64,000 nt of DNA from Thermothelomyces thermophilus ATCC 42464 (taxonomy: Eukaryota > Ascomycota > Sordariomycetes > Sordariales > Chaetomiaceae). Position numbers and translations under genes: made by a program. The notes under the pieces were generated by a model. It worked only from the letters and a program-made list of their open reading frames with translations. It ran no database searches and was not told the origin of the DNA. Location: assembly GCF_000226095.1 (NCBI RefSeq), contig NC_016477.1, positions 1,674,001-1,738,000 of the forward strand. The letters are read 5' to 3'. Positions 11,576-22,947 of the stretch are shown here, one piece after another. Position 1 is the first letter of the stretch. The number at the start of each line of letters is the position of its first letter.

Positions 11576-12636
11576 CGGCCCTTCTCGAGACAAAGGTGCC
11601 TTTTTCGTTCTGCATGGATAAGGCTATCTCTCCTGGTTCGCTCTTTTTTCCCTTCACGTCCCTTGCCCTTTCAAGTCCTATGCGCCCCCTACCTTACATT
11701 AGCTAGTTGTTCGACATGGCTTCTAGTTGGCGGTCTTTTAATGGTCTTCTCTGTAGGTAATGTTCTTGGTCTTTAGCTTATTGGAAAGGAGGAATCTTTT
11801 TCTTCTCCAAAGTTACTCGAGATAGTGCCAGACGTCGCGATATCATGTCGTAACTTAGGAACAATTTACTTTGAAGCTATCTACTAACTATCGTCATTCC
11901 TCTACTCTATGTCCAAGCTCTCTTCGCCTCCCTATCCAATAGACCATCGTCGTGCCCTTGCTTAGCTACCGTACTAGATAGGCCCTCTCCTCTCAAACCA
12001 ACTACAAACCTATCTATATCATTATAACTCCTAGCGCCTGGCCCGTCGAAGGCTGACGCTATTTGGGCGAAGAAGGTGGTAGGGCTCGCGACGCAAGGAC
12101 CTAGGCGCGGGAGAGCAAGCACTTGGGGAGCGGGGTAGATATAGGTGGGTTGCAAACCTGCCCGCGCTCGCGCTCCGCCCTGACAAGCCTGCACCTCCTC
12201 ACCTACCTCCTGTTCATGGCACTCGCCACGCTCGAGGAGACGCTCGCGCTGTCCGGGTACGCTGTTGTGCCGGGGATCGTCATGGGGAAAAAACGCGAGT
12301 GAGTATGCCGTAAGGAGATCCTGGCATTGGCGGATGTGATGATAGTGGGCTTTGTGTATGGCAGTCTCCAGACTTGGTGTCAGTTTCAAAGAATTGTAAA
12401 TCTGAAGAATGGAAAACGTCGATTAGAGCCCTTGAATACGGTGTCGTTCTTGAGTGTTGAAGTACCCAGCACACCGCAGATATCCGCCCATTCCGTCTAG
12501 AGCCAGGGTCGACGAAACCGTCTATTCCCAAAAAAAAACCTCTGTGTGTATCCCAAGTCCACGCCGCTTCTGCATCTGCATTGCTGCATAGGGTATGTAA
12601 TGCACGCCTGACAAGCAAGGCCCTGACCCCGGCCGG
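11576..12636. other. Intergenic region with unassigned coding-like patches
   Basis: It lies between two convergent genes. The minus-strand stretch around 11907-12300 mixes GC-rich coding-like sequence with AT-rich breaks, as if an old sequence had decayed. I cannot name a family. Confidence 0.4.
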
Positions 12637-15182
12637 TCACTCCCATCCCTTCTTTGCCCTCAGCCATGCCACAGTCTCCATGCCCGCCTTCACCCTCAGT
12701 CCAAACCGAGCGTCCAGCACGAAGCCCTCCCACTTGGAGACCTTATCGAGATATTGCCGGCATTCATCAGCTTTCTGTCTCCGGAAAGCCTGGATTTCGT
12801 CGACAGTGCCCTTGGGCCAGCTTTCCCGATCGCAGACATCCATCCAGGCCACCGCAGCCACCTCGTAGTGAGCCGCAGCCAAGCAGTAGTCGTCTCTCGT
12901 GTGACCCTTAAACAAGGACCTACATAAGAAAAGGGATATTAGCATCTGCAAGTCAGAGCTGAAGAGAAGGATGCATATATATATATATAAACTCACTTGT
13001 CCATTGTCAACAGGGGCTCGACCAAGGCCTTGGCCTCGGCGCCCTTGCCCAAGTGCCTCAAGAGCGCGCATTCGGCCAGCAAGGCGATGGCATCCTCGTC
13101 CTTCTCCTCCCGGAACTTGGCCACCTTGTCCGCCGGCGCCGTGCAGCGTTCCCACGCCAGCAGGGTCCTCGCCCTCTCGAGGTGCTTGGTCCCCATCCGC
13201 TTGCTGCCATTCCAGAGGTAGATCATCTCCATCGCCGGGCTGACCGCCACCGCGTCCGCGAGGTCGACCCCGGCCGCCTTGGCGCGCTCCTCCCACTTGA
13301 GCAGCTTGCGGCTCACAAACACCTCGAACGGCAGCTGCCTCGCCATGAACCGCTTCTTGCCGGCCACCGTGGGCGCCTTGCGCAGGTACTCCTCGGCCGC
13401 CTTCTTGTGCTTCTGTGCCTCCGTCAGGAGGACGCTCCTCTCGGCCGCCGCGTCCCCCCCGGCCGGAAGCGCTGCCACCTTGTGGAAGGCGTCGCGGTAC
13501 ATCTCGATCTCGGCGCAGCCGGCGATGTAGTAGTAGAGCGCGTGACTCCAGGTGTTGAGCTCGACGCAGCGGCAAAAGTTGTCGCGCATGGCCGGCCAGT
13601 CGAGCACGTACATGGAGCTCATGCTCAGCTCAAAGTTGTTGAGCGCCGTGATCTGCCGCATCTTGCTGTCCATGTTGGCCGACAGCCGCTCGATCGCCTC
13701 GTCCAGCTGCCGCCCGTTGGCCAGCATCCGCGCCTCCTCCAGCCGCCAGAGCCGCGACTCCGGATACCGCTCGCGCATGGCCGCGAGGAGAGCGGCGCAT
13801 CTCTCTCGGGGGTAGCCGACTGCCTCGAAGTCGTTCTCACTCTCGCTACTGTTACTACGGGTGCTGCTGGTGCTGCTGGTGCCGCTGTTGGAGGAAGCAC
13901 CGTTGCTGCCGCCCGAATCGGAGGATGAGGCGGAAGAGTCATCGACGTCGTATTCGGGAGGCAGGATGTCGGCCATCCCGAGGAACGTGTTGTAGTAGTT
14001 GAGAAGGACGAGCGCGGCCATGGCTCCGTTGATGTTGGGGAACTTGGTAGACTGCCAGAGCATCTTCAACCCCCTGTCGCGGTCGCCCTTGAAACCAATG
14101 ATTGACAGCAGGCGGGAGAAGGCCGGAGGTACCATTGAAAGAATGAGTAGGAGGATACCGAAGCACATATTTGCGCCGCTGTGGACAAAAATCTCGATCG
14201 AGGACTTGAAGAGAGATTTGTCCGCACCGGCCGTGTTGAGCTGGTCCAGCGCGATGCTACCAGGGGTTAGTTTTCCGTCTCCCTTCGGGTCCTGAGAGAC
14301 CGGCAGCAACAGTGGACTTGATCGGGACCTCTCATCGGCGGCTAGCTTCTTCAACTTTTCGTCGAGGAGTGTCATATCTTGTGAGGCTGCATCTTGAGCC
14401 TCGGGAGTCTGTGACACCTCAACCGCCCCCGATGATCCGTGGTCACCGGTACCACGATCCTTGGCTGTTGGTGTTCCCCCCTCGAGCTCGTCACACACAG
14501 GCCCGTCGGGTAGACCGGGAACCGTGTCGTCAGAAGAGCTGTCTTGTGTCGAAGGAGACGACGATGTTACGCCGTCCTGCCCAATGGAGCGCAAATACCG
14601 CGCCTCGGCCTCCACGATGCTTTCGAGGGTAAGATAGGCTTTCCGCAACTTGTAGAACCCCTTGATGGCCTCGGTCAAGCTCTCGTGCATGACTCCCACC
14701 ACGGCGTTCATCAACTGCGCTTCGGCATTCACGAGAGCGAATTCAGAGCCCGGTGGGTAAATCCTGCTGACGCTCCCGTCCGCCTCTTTCTGCGCCTTTT
14801 TTGTGTCGTCCCACGCCCTGTTTTCTGTCTCGTTCAGGCGCCTCGCTGCCTCGGCCATGACGTCCTTTTCGAACCCGAGAATGCTCCGAATGAAGGTCGA
14901 GACGCCCATGCCGAGTTTGTGGAAGGTGGACGAGTCCTCGCGGAGGCGCAGCAGAGCTTCCGCTCCGTCAATATCATCGTTCATGATGAGTCCGGCGGCG
15001 GCCATGGCATCTTCGAGGTCGCTGGTTTCTTGCCTCTCCGAGGAGACTCGTGGTTTTGTCTTGCCATTGAGGGAAGAGGTGCTCCCAGTTGGGCTCTGCT
15101 GACCGGGAGTTGTCGCTTTCGAGGAGGGCTTGGAACTCGGTGTGGCTGATGACCCACGGAACCATGACCGGAGCGCCGACAT
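12637..15182 (-). CDS. IML2: IML2-like inclusion body clearance / TPR39-family protein
   Basis: Exons are 15182-12997 and 12919-12637, giving 822 residues. The intron (GTGAGT/TAG) joins LLTMDK to [11 protein letters not shown], which matches the conserved end of the family. Residues 1-55 are low complexity. Next comes the conserved block [20 protein letters not shown] followed by [20 protein letters not shown]. The family's predicted hydrophobic segment ([20 protein letters not shown]) sits mid-protein. The C-terminal half is TPR-like helical repeats ([20 protein letters not shown]). Yeast Iml2 takes part in lipid-droplet-linked clearance of inclusion bodies, and fungal homologues are often labelled mitochondrial outer membrane protein. 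A Ser/Gly-rich linker of about 40 residues ([16 protein letters not shown]) interrupts the repeats and is probably lineage-specific. The intron contains an (AT)n run at 12974-12989. Confidence 0.88.
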
Positions 15183-16353
15183 TGTGTCTTGTGGTTCAGG
15201 TTGCCGCGACGCGCGGCTTACCGGTCAGGATCAGGGAGGGTGGCGACGAGTGGCAATGGGAAGTGCAATCGAAGACTTGAAAGGCATGAAGCGGGGACTG
15301 CAGGAGTAAAAAACAGTAAAAAACAAAAAATTAGGTCCAGAAGACTTGGAGAGTGGGCGAGATGAAGAATAAATGTCGCGACTCTAGACGCCCGCCGGCA
15401 AAGCCGGTCGCGAGAGGGCGAGAAACGAGTCGGCCGACCTGACCGTTACCTTCGAGTTCGGCCTTATAGCAACCCTACCCTTGCCTTGGCGCCTCGTCCC
15501 TGCCGAGCAAGGAAGGCGAGAACGCCAACAACCCCCACCAAAGAAGCTGGTTATCGGGGACAGCGGCTCCGTTTACGTCCGAATTAGAGACAGGAAAAGG
15601 GAGGCAAGTTTGCGGAGATACGAGAATAAAGTCTATCTACATTGTCTTCAGCCAGAGTTTTGTTTGGTCCCCGACAATAACACGATCAAGTCCTTAGTGT
15701 TATAGGTACCTTATATAAGGTGTCAGCCAAGCTTTCAGCCTGGGGCTTGGCGGGCGGTACACCCTCCACGGTCGTTGGCAAGTAATCCGTACATCTGTAT
15801 GCATGTCGGAACATGTTTCTGCGCCTCTAAAGGAAATGGCATTCTTTGATATGACATATGACTGATAAAAATAGAAAGGAATTGGGCGCTGCCTGAGCGA
15901 CGGAAGCAGTTCAGACAGTAGGTACGGAGTCTGTTCTTACAAGTTCAAGATCGCCGAAACGGCAGAATTTACTCCGTACGCTGCCTCCGGTGTATGTACG
16001 GACTACCCCGGTAGTTCCGTGCACTTTGATCATAACCCCACCACATGGTCCGTGCAGCATCACGGCTGGTTGCCGCCCGTTGAGCTTGAGCCCGCCTTTG
16101 CGCAGTCACATCCCCAAGAGGTGTGCGCGTCAGCCAACATCGCCAACCCTGAAACACCAATCCCAACTCGTCGCCCCAGAAGCCGATAAGCGTCTTTTGA
16201 TCTGTGTTTCCCGATACTACCCAGAACTGCCGCTGAGCACCCCGATTTCTCCTCGTCATCTCGGTTGCCATCCGACAAGGTCCCTAAACGCTCGGCTGTG
16301 CAACGATCTGCCCAACGCCCTTCCTTCCGTAAACGCCATCGCCGTGATTCCCA
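15183..16353. other. Shared upstream region of IML2 and SEM1
   Basis: The divergent promoter region contains one TACTCCGTA motif (15970-15978). No further gene was recognised. Confidence 0.55.
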
Positions 16354-16838
16354 ATGGCGTCCTCACAATCTACTACGAAGAAAGACGACAAGGTCGCCGA
16401 CGCCAAGACAGAGCAGCAGCCGGTTGCGGAACAAAAGCCGGCCGCGCTAGAGGAGGACGACGAGTTCGAGGATTTCCCGGTCGACGGTACGTCAGGCAAG
16501 GGGAGGGGGGAGAAAAAAAGGGGGGAGGACACGTCGAACGGAGGACGATGCTGCTGAAGTGCGGATACGGACGCTAACTCGGACACAACACAGACTGGGC
16601 AGCGGAGGACACAGAGGCCGCGAGCGGCGCCGGCGCGAGACAACACCTATGGGAGGAGTCGTGGGACGATGACGACACAACCGACGACTTCTCGGCGCAG
16701 CTCAAGTAGGTTCATTTTCCTTAGTCCCTTTCACAAGCGGTCCATCATTGCCTCTGGTACTTCCCGCAGAAAGCAGTCATGCTGACAAATTACAACAGGG
16801 AGGAGCTAAAGAAGGTCGAGGCGGCGAAGAAGCGATGA
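16354..16838 (+). CDS. SEM1: SEM1/DSS1, 26S proteasome lid and TREX-2 subunit
   Basis: Exons are 16354-16486, 16594-16705 and 16799-16838, giving 94 residues. Both introns (GTACGT/CAG and GTAGGT/CAG) join in frame. The family signature is complete: two acidic Trp-containing boxes, EEDDEFEDFPVDDWAAEDTE and HLWEESWDDDDTTDDFSAQL, then a basic C-terminal helix KEELKKVEAAKKR. DSS1/SEM1 is a small, intrinsically disordered acidic protein that stabilises the Rpn3-Rpn7 pair in the proteasome lid. It also acts in TREX-2 mRNA export and BRCA2-type complexes. The length fits fungal homologues (about 90). The N-terminus is Lys/Gln-rich, as usual. The gene is convergent with PGK, with 413 bp between stop codons. 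Confidence 0.95.
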
Positions 16839-17251
16839 TTTTGATACTACATACGTGGCTCTATTGCGACTCGGCGGCAGTTCTTATTGTACCATCAGGG
16901 CAGTCCGCTGTAGCATAGTGTGGCTAAAAGGACCAGGTTACAGCGTCAATATCGAGGAATCGAATTCGGATTCCACGCATGAAAGCCCAGAGTCTTCATG
17001 ATGACGTATCTAGCTGGAGACGAGTGGATTGGGCGTACTGGGGCCTCGTTCGTTGCACAACCAACAAGAATAACAACGGATGGTTCCCTTCGGGGGGATG
17101 GTCATGGACGGTGCAAAGGAACTCTGTAGAATTGCTCGCAAGGAAGGGCTAATTACAACCGAGGGGGAATCTGTCATTCAAAGCATTGCCTTCCTAGTTT
17201 CGTTACTAAGATCCCCTAACTCTCATCTTCACTCTCTCTCTCTCTCGAGAC
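16839..17251. other. Convergent 3' region between SEM1 and PGK
   Basis: 413 bp holding both 3' UTRs. A (CT)n run lies at 17231-17246 close to the PGK stop. No gene is seen. Confidence 0.5.
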
Positions 17252-18631
17252 CTACTGGCGCTCACTCAGAGCGACAACACCCGGCAGGGCCTTGCCCTCG
17301 AGCAACTCCAAGCTGGCGCCACCGCCAGTCGACACGTGGCTGAGCTTGTCCTCGACGCCGTACTTGGCCGCAACGGTGGCGGTATCGCCGCCGCCGATGA
17401 TGACAATCTTGCCGCTCTGGGCGGCCGCGACGGCCGCGTCGAGCGTGGCCTTGGTGCCGGAGGCGAACTTGTCGAACTCGAACACGCCGGCCGGGCCGTT
17501 CCAGAGGATGGTCTGCGCCTCGTCGATGGCGGCCTTGTAGAGCTTGACCGACTCCTCGCCGCAGTCGAGACCCATCCAGCCGTCGGGGATGCCCTCGGCG
17601 TCGGTGGCCTTGCCCGTGTTGGCGTCCTTGTCGAACTTGTCGGCCGTGATGTAGTCGACGGGGAGGACCAGCTTGACGCCGTTCTTCTCGGCCTTCTGCT
17701 TGAGGTCGCCGACCGTCTTGGCGCCAGCCTCGTCGAAGAGCGAGGTGCCGATCGACATGTTGTCGAGCACCTTCTTGAAGGTGAAGGCCATGCCGCCGCA
17801 GATGATGAGCGTGTTGACCTTGTCCAGCAGGTTGTCGATGAGCTGAATCTTGTCCGACACCTTGGCGCCGCCCAGGATGGCCAGGAATGGCCGCTTGGGC
17901 GCCTCGAGCGCCTGGGCAAAGTAGTCGAGCTCCTTCTTCATGAGGAAGCCGGCCGCCTTTTGCGGGAGGTCGACGCCAACCATGGACGAGTGGGCGCGGT
18001 GCGCGGTACCGAAAGCATCGTCTACACACACGACTATGTCAGCAACGGGGCGGATCGGAGCACGGCAAAGGGAAGAAGCGCACTGATGTAGATGTCGCCA
18101 AGCTTGGTCAGTCCCTTGCGGAACTCTTCCACCTTGGCCTTGTCGGCCTTGATCTTGTTGCCTTCGGCATCGGTGCCCTTGCCCTCCTCTTCGATGTGGA
18201 AGCGCAGGTTCTCGAGGAGCACGACCTGGCCGTTGTCGGCCTTGTTGACGATCTCCTCAACCTCCGGGCCGACGCAGTCGGGGGCCATGATCACGCTCTT
18301 CCCCAGCAGCTTCTCGAGCTCGGGCACAACGGGCTTCAGCGAGTACTTGGGGTTGACCTTGCCGTCCGGGCGGCCGAGGTGCGACATGAGGATGACGGCC
18401 TTGGCGCCATTGTCGATGGCATACTTGATGGTCGGGACGGCACCGACGATGCGCTGGGTGTTGGTCACCTTCTTGTCGGCGTCCAGGGGGACGTTGAAGT
18501 CGACCTGTGATGAAACACACGTTAGCTGTCGGGGACGTCGGCCGAGTCTTGTCACGGAGACGTACGCGGATCAGGACGCGCTTCCCCTTGAGGTCGACGT
18601 CCGTGATCGAGAGCTTGTTGGCAAGAGACAT
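17252..18631 (-). CDS. PGK1: Phosphoglycerate kinase
   Basis: Exons are 18631-18566, 18504-18084 and 18021-17252, giving 418 residues, the usual fungal length. It catalyses 1,3-bisphosphoglycerate + ADP to 3-phosphoglycerate + ATP in cytosolic glycolysis. The N-terminal domain has [35 protein letters not shown] and [14 protein letters not shown]; the middle reads [20 protein letters not shown]; the nucleotide domain has [32 protein letters not shown] and [20 protein letters not shown]. The first intron falls between Arg22 and Val23 with donor GTACGT. The second uses the less common donor GTGCGC and restores IND exactly. The 5' leader is pyrimidine-rich, as in strong fungal glycolytic promoters. 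No abnormality is seen. Confidence 0.97.
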
Positions 18632-19512
18632 CTTGGTGATTCTACTGAGCAATTGGCGACAGAACAGGACCTTTAGTCGGAGAATCGAGGGTGAAAACAG
18701 AGTTATGGTCTTCTCTGGGCCTGATGGCAGGTACTTGTAAAAAGACGCAGCGAGTATGAGCTGACCTTGCAGCGTCTGATGGAGGGGTAGAGGGGTAATA
18801 AAACGAAGGTGGGGCCATTCTCGGAGCTGTGACGTCGACACATGGTTGGCTGATTTTTTGGTTGAAGCTCTCCATCATCAGGAGCAGCCCGAGCGCCATA
18901 CGAACTGATTCGAAGGCGAAAGAACGAGACAAATGAAATGATGTCCTCTTCCGTTGCAAATTTCAAGGGCAAAAACAATTTTCTTACCGGCAAGGCGGGG
19001 AAGCCAACCAACTTATTGAGGCTGAAGGATGCGCTTAGCTACCTGAACCCAGACCATCAAGGAGCGGCCTCCAAGCTCCGATTTTCGGCTACGCTGTGCC
19101 AATTCGCCTCAATAGCAAGTCGCATGGAACCTTGACAGAAAGCCGGCCACTGAAGGTACATGGACCGTTCGGGAACTCCGTACCGAGATCTCGGAGATAA
19201 TCAGTGTCGAATCACGTATCATTGATTGCTGTTCAGACAAACAAAAGAGAACAGAAAAGACGAAAAGCCTGCCCCAACTCCATTCGCCAATGGGCAAGCT
19301 CAGTTGAGAGTGAACCGCCGTCCCAATGCCAGTTTACATAGCTTCGCGACCCAGAGAGCAAGGAAGATAACCCAGAAGAACCCCATACCCACCACGGCGT
19401 GCCGCCGTTCCCAGCCCGCCAACCCGTTTGATATACCCAAAAGAGATCACACCACCTGCCGCGAGCTCTGCGAGTAGTGTGAGACACCCAGACCCTGATG
19501 AACACCGGCATT
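18632..19512. other. PGK promoter region and 3' flank of Mpv17-like gene
   Basis: 881 bp between two genes on the minus strand. The part next to the PGK ATG is CT-rich on the coding strand, as expected of its leader. No additional gene is recognised. Confidence 0.55.
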
Positions 19513-20412
19513 TTAAGGTAACCGGATATCAGCTCTGTCGGGAATGCGGTGCTCCTGAACATTCTCAGCCGCATTCGTGAGGGAGAGGTACGCCGTCCAC
19601 GCGATGCCAACTGTCGAAACGAAGGGCTAGAGAGGTGGACACAGCTCGTTAGCACGGATTTCCAGTCGGGCTCGCAAAGCTTGTTTGAAGGTTGGGGGGG
19701 GGGGTTCTTACCAGTTGGAACTGCACCGGCATGAGGCGGAAGTTGATGACCTGCACGGCAGGCCAGAGCACGTAGTTGGCCTTGAGGGTCGGCACATACA
19801 TGTCCCTCATCTTGTGGAACACCTCTCTCTTACCGCCGCCCTCGGCGATGGTCATTACGGTGAAGAAGGCGGCAATGCCGAAGGGGGCAAAGATCAGCTG
19901 GTCAAAGGCGACGCGCTTGATGGCCGGGAGGAAGGCAGCCGACTTGGTGATGGGGAAGCTGCGCTCGAGGAACTTGAACCAGCGGAACTGGATAGGGGCC
20001 ATGCAAAAGCCGTAGGCCATGAAGCGGGTAAGGCGCTCAAAGTCAAAGGGAGGCGGCAGGGACTTAGAGTCGGGAATCAGGTCGCGGTTGCTGAAGGGGT
20101 TCTTGCGGTCGAGCTCGTGGATCTCGATGGCCAGGGCGTCTTCGCGGGGGTCCAGGCGACCTTTCGGGTGCTTGCGGACGGCACGCTCCCGGATCGACGT
20201 GATGGTCTGGGCAACCGTGTCGGCGATGCCGCCGAGTATGGAGTTGGTTACCATCATTGTAAGGACTGTTGGCTATCGTTAGCAGCGCTCGCGGAAGTAG
20301 GAAGGGGTTGATCCGTCCGTGAGGCATCGACGGGATGCGGAAGTGGCAACGTACTTGGTCGCTCATCGTAGTATGCGTTGAACCGGCTCGTAAGCCGGGC
20401 GAAGAGGGCCAT
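19513..20412 (-). CDS. Mpv17/PMP22 family membrane protein (copy 1)
   Basis: Exons are 20412-20355, 20265-19712 and 19626-19513, giving 241 residues. Introns use GTACGT/CAG and GTAAGA/TAG. Splicing gives FNAYYDERPILTMMVTNSIL, then GGIADTVAQTITSIRERAVR, RLTRFMAYGFCMAPIQFRWF, DQLIFAPFGIAAFFTVMTIA, LKANYVLWPAVQVINFRLMP and finally PFVSTVGIAWTAYLSLTNAA. These are the hallmark blocks of the four-helix Mpv17/PMP22/Sym1 family, found in inner mitochondrial or peroxisomal membranes and linked to channel activity and stress tolerance. This subtype carries a charged insert after the first helix (DPREDALAIEIHELDRKNPF). The start at 20412 is the first in-frame ATG, but an upstream exon ending at a TTTAG acceptor just before it is possible. 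A second member lies at 32842-33796. Confidence 0.88.
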
Positions 20413-21921
20413 CTCGATGAAGAAGACGATGGCATGCAACAGCGGCTAAAGATTGGCACGTTCTGGTCAGCGATTGCTACTGCAGCGGACATGACAGTGC
20501 AAAGGTCGAGAAAAAGTGATGGTGAGAGACGGAATCTAAGCCAGGGATAAGAGGGATAGGATCGAAGCACGCAACAACCAAGAACGACCCGGGGAAGAAC
20601 TCACGATTCGGCCATATATGAACCTGCTGTTGATTGTTCGAAGCCACCGCCGGCGGTTCAACTCCCAAGACATTGCGCTCGAATACCCAGGTGTCCACCC
20701 TGGTGTGCGAAGTGGGAAAAATGTATATCACTTTCCGGGGGTCGAGATCCCAGGCCCGCTGGAGAAGCCCAGAGAAATCCGGATGTTGGCACGGATCGAT
20801 GACGTCCGGTGGCACAGGGGGCCTTGTCTGCCTCGACGATAAACGACTTAGCGGCCGATAACCAGGGCCCACAGAAATGCGCAGGCGCGTCGCTGTTGGC
20901 TTGCACCTCGAGCTCTGTTTTCGGTTGCACCCCTTTGAACAAGAAAAAGCGATCAAATATTCGATGCGTTGACGAATCCGATCAGCTGAAAGCACGGCGA
21001 GGCAGCGGCGTAGGAAAGTTGGAAGATGGACATCTCACCTTGAGGCTGTGCCGACCGCCGAGAACAAAAGCAGCGTGACCACAACAGATCGTGCACTGTC
21101 GGCTGCCCGCAGGTGCCCACCAACAATTGCTTGCAGTTCTGGAACGCCTGCCGTGCTTCCCCGCATGCAAATCTCTAACAGCAATTGCAATCCGTACGGA
21201 TTACGGACAACAAAACACTGTATCCGTAATCCTGACTCCTCTGGTGGTGCTCTGTGCTCAGTCGAACGGATAGGTTTATCTCCTATGCCCCTCCCATCCA
21301 AAAAAAATTTATTTTCATTGTTCTCTTTTCGTGGTCCTCAAGAGATCAGCTAACATGATGCAACAATTGTCAGTGTATCGAAGGTACCTTGCAGCCTAGA
21401 CCATCTCAGCGCCAAAGCTGATCCGGCTTAACGTATGGGTTAGGGTTCAGCGAGGTCGTTGAGTCAAGCTAAGAGTCACCAGCAGAGAGAACACAACGAA
21501 ATCGAGGCGCTGCCAGCGAGTCATCAGCAGCTCTGTAGGCCTAATTAACGACAAAATCACAGCCTTGCCCGCACCCCTCATATCGTTCTCGGCTGATGAA
21601 TCACAACGGCAGCGAGCCTAAGAGCCCGGGGACTTCTCCGACCTCTTTCACAATGATTTTGCTCGGATGGATTAAGGGAGCGGTTACCAAGGGGGACTCA
21701 GGTGCATCCCGCTATTCGTAAACATACAAAGAAGTCCAAAGAGAAGACACCGTCTACATGCCATTGCGCGAGTAACCCTCTCGCTTGATCCTCAAGCAGT
21801 CCCAACAGACACCCTCGAAGCCCCCCCCAAAAAAAAACTGCACTGAATGCAAGCCACAACCAACGGCCTCTCCCTACGACGAGGGGGACAAAAAGCGCCT
21901 CTCTCTCTAATCAAGCATAGC
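20413..21921. other. Intergenic region, no gene recognised
   Basis: It includes the 5' region of the Mpv17-like gene and the 3' flank of the next gene. A minus-strand open frame at 20477-20995 reads smoothly for about 100 codons (PPDVIDPCQHPDFSGLLQRA) but has no known domain and is probably leader sequence. Two telomere-like GGGTTA units occur near 21437 and are too few to be meaningful. Confidence 0.45.
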
Positions 21922-22947
21922 CTAGTTCCTCTCGGTCGGCATCTCAACCGGATTCGGCCCGGACCCGGCAGGGAAGTTGTAGTATCCCGGCGCAGGCAGC
22001 ACCCCACCGTGGACGGGGACCGGCCCGTGTCCGCGGCCGTCCGCCGGCCGCCGGTTCTCGACGAACATCTCGACGAGCTCGTGGCCCTGCCCGAGCTCCG
22101 CCACCACGGTGCCCGCGCTGGCGTCGTAGTGTTCGACTCGTCCTCCCTGGTGCGGGTGGGTGACGCCGGCCGTCTGGTTCATGTGGCGGCGACGGCGTCG
22201 GAAGATGAAGAACGCTGATGCGAAGATGAGGAGGGCCAGCGCTGCTGCGCCGACGGCGATGCCTGCTACGGCGCCTGTAGATAGGGTGGAGGAGGAGTCG
22301 CCGGTGGTATTCGCGGAGGGGGTGATGCCGGGGTTGGGGTTGGAGGTCGTCGGGGCGGTGCCGCTGCCGGCCGTAGTGGTGGATGAGGAGGATGATGTCT
22401 CGGGGCGGTCGGACGACTTCCAGGCGATCTGGATCATGGGCGCGTACAGGTTCACGCTCCCGACCTTCGCATTCGGGACCGTAATAAAGCCGAAGTTGTT
22501 GCTCGCGCCGTCCTGGCACGACACGGTCGGAAAGGCGGTGGACGTGGCGACCTTGCGGCACGTCTGGCCGTTGAGGTTGTCGCAGTGGAAGCCCGTTGGG
22601 CAGCAGCCCGCAAAGGTCTCCTCGGCTTCCATCAGGAACTGCACCTTCCACTGCGACGACTCGCCCGCGATCGCCGTGCATGCCGTCGTATGGCCCTCCG
22701 GGCACTCCAAGCCGGGGGAGTAGAAGCCCCAGCCATACAACGCCGCCTGGCTGGGCTCGGGCGCCCCGTCCGTGGTGGTAGGCCAGCAGTTCGTGTCATC
22801 TTGCACACTTGACTGCGCACACGTCTGTCCCCACCAGGCGACATCGCATGTCGAGCACCGCCCGACGGCGTAGGTACATGGTGCTGGCGGCGTGAAGACG
22901 GTGGTGAGACGGCCGAGGATTGTGCGGTCGTGACCAGTAAACGCCAT
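21922..22947 (-). CDS. Fungal single-pass membrane protein with Cys-rich ectodomain
   Basis: An intronless frame of 341 residues starts MAFTGHDRTILGRLTTVFTP. A longer frame upstream has no good ATG. Residues 24-144 contain about 15 cysteines, including CSTC, TCAQ, CCPTGFHC and TCRK, and probably form a disulfide-rich ectodomain. Residues 184-224 are a Ser/Thr/Pro/Gly stalk, a likely O-mannosylation zone. Residues 225-249 (GAVAGIAVGAAALALLIFAS) form a transmembrane helix followed by five arginines at 250-254, a strong stop-transfer. The cytoplasmic tail is Gly/Pro/His-rich. No cleavable signal peptide is seen, as in many fungal proteins of this layout. The layout resembles wall-stress sensors (stalk, helix, basic tail) but no WSC domain is present. 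The function is unknown. Confidence 0.8.
   Translation of the reverse strand: MAFTGHDRTILGRLTTVFTPPAPCTYAVGRCSTCDVAWWGQTCAQSSVQDDTNCWPTTTDGAPEPSQAALYGWGFYSPGLECPEGHTTACTAIAGESSQWKVQFLMEAEETFAGCCPTGFHCDNLNGQTCRKVATSTAFPTVSCQDGASNNFGFITVPNAKVGSVNLYAPMIQIAWKSSDRPETSSSSSTTTAGSGTAPTTSNPNPGITPSANTTGDSSSTLSTGAVAGIAVGAAALALLIFASAFFIFRRRRRHMNQTAGVTHPHQGGRVEHYDASAGTVVAELGQGHELVEMFVENRRPADGRGHGPVPVHGGVLPAPGYYNFPAGSGPNPVEMPTERN

Noticed and set aside
17262-18091. Long Arg/His-rich and Val/Gly-rich frames overlapping PGK
   Set aside because: They arise from codon bias of PGK on other frames; no independent signature.
21435-21450. Telomere-like GGGTTAGGGTT
   Set aside because: Only two units; expected by chance.
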